The translations under genes were made by a program, and so were the position numbers. The notes below the pieces were generated by a model. The model had not been told where the DNA came from. It did not search any database and saw nothing but the letters and a program-made list of their open reading frames with translations. From Synchiropus splendidus (Eukaryota > Chordata > Actinopteri > Syngnathiformes > Callionymidae), in contig NC_071336.1 in the NCBI RefSeq assembly GCF_027744825.2, positions 25,638,501 through 25,702,500 on the forward strand: a stretch of 64,000 nucleotides of DNA, read 5' to 3'. Position 1 is the stretch's first letter. Each line of letters starts with the position of its first letter. Positions 13,101 through 25,100 of the stretch are shown piece by piece.

Positions 13101-16100
13101 GCAACGCTGAAGGTTGCCTGGGGCGTCAGTATAGGACGCCAAAGTCCTATACCATGGGGATCCTCACTCCCATGGTATCAATATATAACACCATGGGAGT
13201 GAGGATCTGTTGCTGCAGTAAATTCCGAGACTGAACCCATGACCCTATCATAACATGACTAGTATCATTTGGCATGAACATCTCAAAAGCATCTCAGAAC
13301 AATATACGTTATACATATAAAACAGATTTTCGCTCGTGTTGAATATTTATCAACTATAGCGTTTTATTGGCTTCTAAATTCTCTCGTTTTCGCACTTTAC
13401 ACTATCACTAACTAATATAACTGATTTTAAAAATATGTAAAAAAACATACGTGTGCATACATACATACATGTGTCTTTATATGTAACTCCCCACAAATCG
13501 CAGAAATAGCTGTGCTCAAATCAAAAGTCATTTATAGCATAGTGTCTGTCATAAACTGCCAAATTCTGCATTTGTTTAATTTCTCCTCATCATCCTGAAA
13601 ATGCGACGTTTTGTGACACCTAAACAAACTGAACACAAATTAATGAATTTTAAAAATCTCAGCACATTGACCTACATTTTTTAATATTTTCCCTGCAAAC
13701 TAGAATTTTCGGCTTGAAAGCGTTGTTGTTTCGCATGTAAATGCATTAATCCATGCATGTATCCATGCACGCAGGCATGACAACAAATATTTCTGGCTTC
13801 ATATAATACCTCTGACAGTGCCTCACTGGTTTTGTCAAGCAATTAAAACTTGGGATGGTATCAATCCCAGAGCACGGTTCTCATTTCCAAAGTGCAATTT
13901 AATATTGCTCTATTAGATTATCACTATGATTAAAGCAAACAGCTTGTCAGTGGGAACGTCTGTTTAAGTTTAAGCAAATACCTTCAGTCCAGACAGGTGT
14001 CTTGTCTTTTTTTTTTTTTTCTTGGCTGGGATTTCTGTGGCGTAGAAAATGATGCATGGTCACCATATGGGGACTGCAAACCAAACAGTGAGGGCTAACC
14101 ACGTTTGACACTGTTTGTTGAGATGTTTTTTAGGGCAAATCAATGAACAAGTTTTTTCTTTTCTTTTTTTTTTTCATGAGACGGGGCAACGACAAGAGCT
14201 CCTTAACCATCAACTTAAGGAATATGATATAGCTGCTCCCATACAGGCTCTATTTAGCTATAGACACATGTGGCTTGAGTTAGTAGCTCCATCGCAGATT
14301 TATGAGAGCTGTGGTCTAAATGTGTCTGCTGGATGCACCACATAAACACTGAAATTCAGGCCTTTAATGCCGCGATTTCAAACATGTATACTGAAGTAGT
14401 GAATCATTGCTTTTGCTTGACTCCTATATCTGTCCCTTGTAATGTAGAATGTGTCATTTATATGTGTCAATTTGCGTGTTAGTCAAGTTTTGAAATAGGA
14501 GAGAGAAAGTGAAAACGTGTTGTCCGCCTGCAGAATCTTAACACTTTGACAATCTGGCTGCCTACCCACGTCTTGAAAAGGGTTCTGGCTAGTCCTCTGC
14601 AGCTGGTGGCTTGAGAGAGCTTCCTGTGTCACAGGGACTCTGCAGGCCAGGCATCATCAGTATTCTTCAAGCATAGTTTCCTGCTTGTGTTTGTGGGTCT
14701 AAAACCTCCCCTACCCCTGTACACATGGCTCATCCGCTGGCAGCGCATCACAGGAGATACACCACATCCTTCCACTTACTTGGAAAGGAAATGTATATCA
14801 TTTAAAAAATCATATTATACATTGTCTGTATTGCCATTCGGGACAACCACACAAGTGTCTTTCAGCTTCAGATGGCCTAAAGACAGTGAACTCCCAGCCA
14901 CCGTATTCCATCTCTCACTTCAGATTTGAACACCTCCGGTGTTTCTCTTCACATCTTGCGGCAGATCGGAGCTAAGCTGAAGGAAGGCTCCCACCTAACA
15001 GAACATCCTGACTGTTTTTCGCACCTTAAACACCTCAAATATCTCTTTAAAGCTGGACCTTCATGTCAACACCTGTGCAAGTCCGTCCTAAAAATGGTGG
15101 GGCTTCAGACAGGGATTTATGTTCAGAAGAAACCCTCAGTGCGTTGGTGAGCTGTTTTCAAATCGCTGCCGCATTTCTCTCAGCCAGCTCTGAGCTCACT
15201 CCCCAGACTGCAGAATTAAAAACTTAGATCACTAAGCTTTAAATTTCTCCGATAATTTTTCGTTTGCCAGAGATACTTGACTTTCACCAGATGCAGAGAT
15301 GTTTTTTATTGTCAGGCCCAATGGTGAATTTGACATGTATACTTACACTGTGCCCTTTTGTTTTGTCTGCTGAAATAAACTGGCCTGCATTTCTATTTTC
15401 CTCCTCATCTTTCTCATTCTCCCAATCATGTCTACATTGCTAAAGCGGCAGCTAATAAGCCTTTTTGACTTCAGGGCGCGGAGGAAATGGTTCGCTCGCT
15501 CGTCGGTGGATTGGAACTGATTGCTAATTTGCTGAAGTCGAAAGACAACGAGGTGCTGGCAAGCATCTGTGCTGTCATCGTCAAAATCGCCAAAGACAAG
15601 ACGAACCTGGCAATCCTCACCGATTGGGGGGTCGTCCCATTACTGGCCAGCCTGACAAGCACAGTGAGTACGCGTCGCTGCTGGAGAGGAACAAGCTTTT
15701 ACTGTTCCACTGCGTCGTGCTTTCAGCCCGTACACAAATAACACATTTACCCTTTTCAAATCATTTCAATGCAGCTATAATGAGAAAAGCATTGGCATAT
15801 TTTGCCGGGAGCCTCTTGCAGAGTTGGTTGTTTGTTGCGTTGTAAATCCTAATCTCTCGGGTTTAATATCATTTTGTTGTGTACACAGACCGATGACAGA
15901 CTCCGCTGTTACCTGGCCCAAGCCATCAGCCACTGCTGCCTGTGGGGGAGCAACAGGACGGCCTTTGGAGTGGCTGGAGCGGTGGCGCCGTTGGTGCGCT
16001 ACCTGAAGACTGATAACAATTCAGTCAAACAGAGCACAGCCATGGCCCTCTACCAGCTGTCCAAGGAGCCACGGAATTGCATCACCATTCACAGAGAAAA

Positions 16101-19100
16101 AGGGCTTAAGGTCAGTCAAATTCTGGGCTTTGTTTCATTCCCTCCGTGTTTTATACGGCAGACATTTGAAAACAAATGTTTATTGGTTCTTTTTGTGACT
16201 CAATCTGGCTTAATTACATTGAAGCAAATGTTCTTTGGACTCTCACCGCCCTTGTTATAGGGATGTGTGAAAAACACAAGTAATAAACTTTGACTATTTT
16301 AGGAGCCTTTGACCGACAGAAAAGAAACACAGTGGGTTTTTTTTTTTCTTCATGAGACATGAGTCCAATTCTGAGCCGTCATGGGAATTCAAGAAGAGCA
16401 AATAGGTCTGTGTGTGCAAAGTGCCATTTCTTCCAGTAAACCCCAGATGCCATCACGACACCAGTCAAAAGGGGTGTAGCTGTGGGTAACCGTTGCTAAG
16501 GTCCTGTCCAGGACATCCGGGCGGAATGAAGCGGCGTTATGTTCTGTGCAAAAATCCGGGTCAAGCAAAGATAACGCTGCTGCTGTTGTTGTTCACCAGC
16601 AAAGCAGCAGTCTTGGTCTGCTTCCAAGAGCGAGTGATTGTGTTTACATTCGTCTCTGTCGGCGGAGATTTCATATGAAGATTACTCTCTGCTCACCAAT
16701 GATCAAACCCTCGGAAAAAATGGCTGTAATGAAGTCATGTTTTACAGAGACCGACTTGAACTTTAGAGACGTTGATGCAGCCACACTGACTCGTCCTTTC
16801 CCTAAATAAAACGTGGTTATGCCACTCAAGCCAAATGTTCCCAAGTTCATTAAACGGTTTACTCTTCTGTTACAGCACAATGCTGTTAAACTGAAGCCAT
16901 AAATGAGCAAAGCGTTGGATGCTCAAATAAAGTTGCTATTTGAAGAAACCTTTTTTAACATGACGCCTTTGGAAATTAGTGATTACATCAATAGAGTGGA
17001 CAATGATCGCCTCTTTTACATGGAAACTAGACACACTAGTTGAACACAGAGACATCGTCTGGTTGTTTTTGCTGTCATGCACTGCTTCGTTTCGTTTGAA
17101 TCTTATTTAAATATGCGCATATTAGATTTTTACTTGTGTGAAGTTGCTGAATGAAACCAACTTAAAGTGAAGCACATGCACAGCTACTTGTGAGGAAATA
17201 CTGCTACACGAAATTCTTCAGAGTACAAGACTCACGTTGGCACCTGCAAATGCCAATTTTAAACATAATTTCCACAAATTTCTGTGATAGATAAAGACGA
17301 TAAAGAACAGATTCACATATGCAATTAAGTCAAAAAAGAATAAATAATATTCACACTGTAAAAAGTGTGAAATGTGCAGCATTTAGCATAACACGATGAT
17401 GATGGCACATTTAAAAAAAATGCCTAAACTCCAATGTCTTTTTTTCATACAAATGGCCATTATGAACAAGAAACTGTTCTGGGTTTATTCATGTTGATTT
17501 CATTTGTGTTATAGTGGCCCTTAACTTGCAGTAGCAGAACACAGGTATTGATCAGCTGGGAATCCATTGAAATATTCATTTGTGATTCTTGCTATTTATC
17601 TGAATGTAGTGAAGTAAGTTATAATAATTGATAATACACGTACCGTAATTTCCAGACAATAAGCCGCTACTTTTTTTTCGCGGTCCGAGCCATGCAGCAA
17701 CACCGCGGCTAATATATGGATTTTTAGACGCTGAAATCAGATGAAATCAGAGGCGATGAAAATCAGAGGGTTTTTATTTACCCATGAAGCACTACAAATG
17801 CGCTGTTTTCGCCCGCATGTCCACAGCTCCGTCAACAGAGTTGATCTCCTGGAGGTCTGGAATCGAGAAGAAGCCACTGAGACCGGCAGTGGCGTCAGAA
17901 CTTTGGGCGTGCGGGCGAAAACCGTGCATTTTGAGGCCTTTAATGTGGATAAGAGATGTGAGACGCTGTCTCGAGACAAAGTGTGTGAACAAGATCTATT
18001 TTCCTTCTTAAATTTTGTGGGTGCGGCTAATATTCCAGTGCACTCTATAGTCCAGAAACGACGGTAATTTTATTCCCAGCATTCACATGAAACAAACAGG
18101 CTTGATGAACCCCATCTGTTTTTTTATTTTTTATTTTTTGCCAATCCAGGCTCACTAATTGCTTGTTTTGGTCTTTTTGCATTTTCAAACTTCCAAATTA
18201 CCACAGATCTATTCGAGGTCCAGACATTTGGAGTGGGAACAGTGCTTTGCAACTCCGACCACTTGGGTTTGGTAACTTTTCTTTACCTAAAATTAACTAA
18301 ATGACTTTTGCTCAGAATATAATTGACTTGCCTTTTATGAGCGAGCCGTGTCATAAAAGCGAATAAAGCCTGTAGTTATACAAAGATGCTTATGTGAGTA
18401 ATCGGGAGTGTAAATTTGGCTTCGCTGAAAGGAGCGCTACCGTGTTAAAAGGCTTAGACATCAGTGTTAAGCCAGTGAAAGCATTTTTGCTGGCCTCAAT
18501 CGAACGTTAAAACTGCATGCGAATAACAAATCTTTTGTAAGTTCAATACAGAGTTGTGTAAACCGTTATTCCCGCTTTGTTTATTTTCTATGATTATCTG
18601 ATTTCACATCTTCCATTGTGTATCGTCTTGTTCCGATGCGGACATTTCCAGCTCTTTTTATTCCCTCTGAGTTTGCCCTTTTTAATGTTCCAGTTTAAAG
18701 TTGCAACATAACGCTGTAATGTATTTTAAAGAGCTTAATTGCAAAAAAAAACAAAAAACAACACAGGCAGCCTCATTGTTCAGTCTGACTTCAGCCAGTC
18801 TGGACGGGAGGTGAATGCCTACCTGCTGGCCGGACCCTGTGGAGACATTACGGCAACAGGCTGTCGATCTCCAGCCTGCTCTAAAACTTGGAGGCAGAGA
18901 GAACACTGAAACAATGCAGTCGAAAAGTTGTAAATATACCTGGAGGTAGTTTATTGACAACCGATATGAGGGAATGTGATTAATTTACGAGTTGGTGTGA
19001 ACGTCTGAACTGTCTCGTATTATTGCAGCCTTATTTTTAAGTGCTTTTCTGCGCCGTTGAGAACCTTTCCAAACATGCTCACCCACATGTAGTGTACAGT

Positions 19101-22100
19101 TTCCAATGAACGACAGTTTCTCTTGCACTCGAGTTGTTTTTAAAAAGTTTCAGTCCTTCCCTGCAAAACTTTATGGTTGCGCCATGAGATCCGTGAAGGA
19201 AATTAACCCCTGAAAAGAAAGCAATTTCAGTCTGGAAAATGTATCGGTGACGTGCCTCAGCGTGTTTCATCATTTGTCAATGGGCATAGAAAAGAATCAA
19301 TTCATTATGAGGGCTCCAATCCCTCACTCGGAAAATAGGCTCATCACGACTGGCTAATTTTTATGGATGCTCTGAACTGCCATCGTAAGTTATTTTTAAC
19401 TATGTATAATCTTGTTCATACGAGAAAATTATTACGTTCATACGTGAAAAAAACACGTTCGTACACAAGAATTATCACGTTCCTTGGAGCTTCAGCTCGG
19501 TGGTCTCCGGTCATCCCACATCCGACGTACAAACGTGTTTTTTTCTCGTATGAACGTAATAATTTTCTCGTACGAACGTGCTAATTTTCTTGTACGAACG
19601 TGTTTTTTTTCTCGTACAAATGTAAAAAACGAGATAATACATAAATAAAAATAACTTCCCATGGCACTTTAGAGCTTCTGTAAATTTTAATATCATTAAA
19701 AATGTATTTTTGTATTTTGTCTATCTGTGGTATTTTTGTGAAGAATATACTGGAGTCGTCATTATAATTGCGTTGAGGTGATGTTTGTCTGTGTGTTCGC
19801 AAAATGAATGGAATTCCATTTGCCCTTTTCAGGAAATGTTAGTCATGGGATAAGACAACACGAATCCTTCATATTATTCATTACCCTGTGGTAGCGAGAG
19901 TTTCTTCCTCACACCTACTGTATGTCTTAGCAAAGCCAGTTTCAGAGCACTTCTGGCACCTGCTGGCCCATTAACTGCTATCATTGATAACTGAAAAAGG
20001 TATTGAATTGTAGCTTTTCCCGCAGAAACATTGCTAGAGTGGCCAGGGGGGCGAGAGAGCTTGACAGTGTTGGCGTGTCGGGCAGGCTTGTAGCTTCGTG
20101 TCAGCTTCCACCTGATGGAGCAGTGGACACGTGGGTAAAAACAGCACACATAAAACGCCTGTGATTTCATTGGTCAATATTTTGGCAGCATGGCGCTCTG
20201 TAGCCTGTAATAATCCATATATTTGCTGTGTAGTATAAGCCACAGGGTTCAGACCGCAAGAAAAAGTAACAGTTTATAATCCGGAAATTATGGTAAATGA
20301 GTGTACTGGTGGAATTCTATCCTTTTGGGATGCTTTTAAAGTTACATTATTTTACACTTAGCATGTACACTCAGTTTGATAAATGAAGGCCCTTCAGGTA
20401 AAGAATATTATTTATGCCTTTAAAAAAAAACCTCTCTCTCTGGGATGAATCATCTCTGCCGTTTGATTTAACACCCACTCTTGGTATCTCACAGTTAAAA
20501 TGTTCATTTCATGGCATGTACAAAGATCAACAAACGCGAAAGTGCTGAAACCATAAATCCTGATTTCAGCCAACTATTTGTAAAAGAGGCTCTTTCACCA
20601 GAGACAAGTCAATTGATGTTCACGACCAATTGCTGATGGCATTTATCTGTAATTCTTAAGTCCGTAACATTCACTGAGATCCGCCAGGATCCATCAGTGT
20701 GTTTGTTTCCGAGAGCACACTTCTTCCGCAGTTTGTTTTCTCTTCCTCTCACACCGCCTGAGACTCAAAACGCCAGGCTGAAAAACAGACCTGAATGAAG
20801 GCAGTGGAAGCCGACACGCACCAAGCAGAGCGTCACTAGTTTACTTCAGCAGGCGACTGCTGTGTAACCTGATTTCAGGTGCGGTGAGAAGATAATACTG
20901 TGTTGCCTGCTCTGTTATGACGACCATGCTTCCGATATTCAGAGTGTAATATTTTAAAACCGTTGATTTAAACTTCTCACAGCCACACCAGACATGCCAA
21001 GCTTCATTCTTCTACCCTTGAAGTCCTCATTGAGGGCTTCTGTCCCTGCAACTGGAGTTTCACCAGAGGCTGCAGAGAATGTTGTTTACCTAAACGTCCC
21101 TCACTGACTTGCTCCTGTAAATGCTGCTGTCTGTTTATGTGGCAGGACGACATAGCAGAGTCTGAAACAGCGAAATCCAGAGGCGAGATTTTCTCCTATT
21201 GGAAGAATTGAGCCAGTTACATGACTGAACTTGGCGCACGCTTAACACTGTGACACCTCCTGGTGTGAGCACACGTAACAATGTTCGCAGCCTTCCAGAA
21301 CTGGACCTCCCCTCCTTCTAACTCAGCGGGAGTGAGACAGGCAGCGTGTTTCTCAGCTCCCTTCCTGGAGGTCAGGACTCGCTGGAGAGTTCTCACCTCA
21401 AATTCTCTTGATTCCCTTTTCAAAGTTGGGGCAAGTGTTCATGTTGTGGCGGCGAGGGAATATCAAACAAGTGCTATATTATATCCGCGGAGGTCCCAGC
21501 TGGGAGGGAAATGGCAAGTGAGGGAAAAAAAAAAGGAGAAGCGAGACACGCTTATCTGAGTGTAGCTGTGCGCTTCGGGAGACCTTATTTGGCGACGCCT
21601 GAATAACATGCTATGAGGTTGGCAAAATGCTGCCTCTGGCACTTCTCAGGCCTCCTCTCCTTTCACAAAAGAGACTTGTTTAGTGAGCGGTGTGTTTCCC
21701 CACTCTGTGGATGTAAGTTTGCTCTCAGAGGTGTTTTGGATGCTATTTAAAGTTGTATTAAACCAGCAGGGCGAATGCTTCACATAGATTCTTCAACACT
21801 GCTGCATTGACAAGTCAGAATACTGAAAGCAGCTATCCACAAAGGAAAAGAGGTTTGGGCTTTTTTTTCCCCCCTCCTGACTTGTTCGAGTTAGATTAAA
21901 AGTTTGTCTGGTCGCTGCTTGGAAACGGCTTTCTCTGCTGTTTGCCGACGGGAGAAATGTGCAGAGTGGCATTTGCATGTTTACATGTAACATGAAGAGG
22001 TTTCGGGGTCAACCTCAGCTAACATGCTTTGTGAACTGGGGTTTAGAAAACTGCTCAGCTGTTCCGTGTAGAGGGAGAGAGTGACAACAGACCCTCGAGT

Positions 22101-25100
22101 CTCCCATCTGTGCTTGGCAGACAATAGTTTTCTTTGTGTTGGATGACGGAAATTGAGAAACTACACGGAGGAGGCTGATGCTGAAGCTCCGAGTTAAAGA
22201 GCTCACGCTGTGTGGTCCCTCTGCTACTCAAGTGAAATCAGCACAACCAGACATTCGGCTCATAACTCTGTGGCGTTTTCCCTTCAACATTCATCTGTCT
22301 TATGAGAGCAAGCAATGATGGGTCTTGATATTCCTGACATAAATAGAGTGTCTTTTGCAGACGGGGAAAGAGTGTTTTTTTTTCTTTTTTATCCATTTTG
22401 CAAATTAAAACAGAAACAAATGAGTCTAGCCAGACGTTAAGTTCACCCTTTAGTTCTCATAAAATAATCTGGTTGAACCGAAATGAGAAGAAAGTCTTTG
22501 GCACTATGTTTTCTGGATTTATTTTTCATAGCTTCTGTGGGACCACAAATTTATTGAACCCTTGCACTGATGAACTTCCGTTGACGTTGTGCGTCCATTT
22601 TGGCAACTGATGCCGAGCTTTGCTCCATCTATATAGACGCGTAAGTTTGTTTGAAAAACAAAAATATTCAGTCCAAAATATGTCATGGTGTTTTCAACCG
22701 ATATTTTAGCCGATATCTTCTGTCCGCTCATTGACGTTGCATGGGTCTGGGATCCTTTCTTTATCCGGCAGTGTGAATTTTTCTTGTTCAAAATTAGCCA
22801 TCTTTTTACAAGTTGCTCTCTCATGTACAAGTCTTTCCAGCTTTTGCAGATGTTTCCAGATTTACCTTTGCCATTTATAATCTCCAAATATACCAAAAGA
22901 TTTTCTTGTGGGCCACTTAAAATCACCTAGTGTTCATCTTTTGGTCCCGGGGTCTGTTGTAGCGGGAATAAGCAGCAAATCGGGAGTGAATAAAGTCCAG
23001 TTTTCTCCTTTTTCTTCTCATCTCCTACTTTAAGTTAAGCCTCAGGCAGCAGCAAAAGGTCCCAAGTCAAGGGCTTGTTTTACTTTGGGACTAAATGAAA
23101 GCTTATAAATAGCTGCACATCTTGGGTTTTGCTGATCCCCTAAAAGCAAAAAACATTCACTCAAAAGTGAAAACAGTTTTGGTGGGCGCACTTCCCAAAG
23201 CAGTCGTGGTTAATTTCCATTTAAAAATGTTACATGAGATATTGTCTCGTTTGTTGTCCAAATGGTTGACTTCAGTGCGACACTGCTGCTGCAGAAGAGG
23301 AAGCCAAGGAAACAATCCACTAGTAGTCCAGACACCACATTTGTAATCCCCCCTGGAGAACAAGCTCTCAAATATTTGGGGATTAGCAGCGCCCCCAAAC
23401 ATCTCGGTAGTAGCTGTATTTATCAAGGCGTCTTTATGTTTAGAAGCAGGGGGACCTTAAGAGCTTAGCTGGGGGATGTAATGATGCCATTTGTTCATCA
23501 TTGATGTAAACAAGACTTTCCGACGTAATTGCGAGTGTGGCTTAGGAAACCTCAACGGCAGGCCATTGTGATTTTTATGAAGAAGCACACATTGAACGAA
23601 TTTGCGTTCACTCACTGCAGCAGAGTATTTATGCTTGCATTTGCTTTTATTTTGATTCCGCTCCGCTGTCGCCCACAAACATGATGGAGTGATTTTGCTG
23701 AAGATACACACATGCCACTCAGTCGTCGACCGGCCTCTTTTTATTCCTTTTTAATGTGTTACTGAATAAAGTGTGTAATCTCTCTGGATTTTGTTCCGCA
23801 CTGACATCTTAAGTCGTACGAGCAGATGGATCACATGCTGCTGTCACAGTTGTGAGAGTGGTCTTCCTCGGATAAGTGCGCTTCACTAACTTCTGTGGGA
23901 GCGCGTGCTGGTGCGCCTGCAGCTCTAACAATGCCAGTCGGATTTCTGTTTGCTCTTTGTGGTTATTTTAAGGGACTTTTTTTGCCTGCATGATTGTGAT
24001 CTGCGCGTTTAGAACCACCTGCATGTAGCCTGTAGGTGCTGTAAAGAAAAGAGCCATGTGGCCCATCAGGTCTGTATCTCTATTGGTACAGTCACATCAA
24101 ACACAAATATATGCATCAAACGCTAATAAACATGAAACTGTTGCGCTACAATATGGACATTTAGAGTTAGGGAGAGCCGTCATAAATTCGACATCAATCT
24201 TGTTTGCTCTACGTCTACTAGTAATACATTTTAAGTCCTGGTGCTCAGTTTTGGTTGACTAGTGCACAAGTACACCTGAATGGTAAAGCAAAAAGTGTCA
24301 CGCCTAATATTACAGTAAAAAAGATTCACCAATAGCATTGGATACATTTGTCTACTAGTGCTAGTAGTGAACTCAAAAACTTGTACTAGTGCCAATAGTG
24401 ATCTCAATAACTCATACTAGTGCAAAAATAGCAAAATAATCTGCTAGTAGGCTATTTTTACTATTATACTATTTAGTATTATTATTTACTATTTTTTTTA
24501 CCTTCCCCTGTATCACATTGTCTCACACGAGTGCGCAAAAAACTTTACTAGTAAAACTATTTTATGTTTACCAGTAGTTCTAGTTCAACAAAAATCTTCT
24601 TAGTAGTGCGAGTAGGCAGTTTTTGGTGAATGAGCACTGCTTGTGAAACCAAAACCTGCACTAGTAGACCCAATGCAAATGGAGGTTTGGGTGTGATTGC
24701 CAAATTTCCACTCTCTGATAGGTCAAAATATTTTAAACAGCCAATAGGAAGCCACAATTCATTCATCCCTGCCCATTTATTAGCATTTAAGCATTTACTC
24801 GTGACACTTTTTGCTTTACTAGTAAGGTGTACTTGCATACTAGTCAACCAAAACTGAGTGCAAGTGTTCAAAAATGTAGTACTCTTGGATCAAAAGGTTG
24901 ATATCACCCATGTCGAATTTATGACCAAACAATCCAGGCGACATTAGCTGCTCAAGTGGACAAAGCCGACCTTATTTGACAGTTCACCGCATTAACCAAC
25001 TAGATTCCAGAATTCATTGTGGTGTATGCAGGGGAATATTCAAGAGAATGTAGTAGTGGTTGCTGGCAACACATCAGAAGACTGATGAACCCAGAGAGGG

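Noticed and set aside
17741..18067. 108-codon frame as a transposase
   Set aside because: It is inside a 422-bp element with inverted ends and no recognisable catalytic motif. Too short for a transposase.
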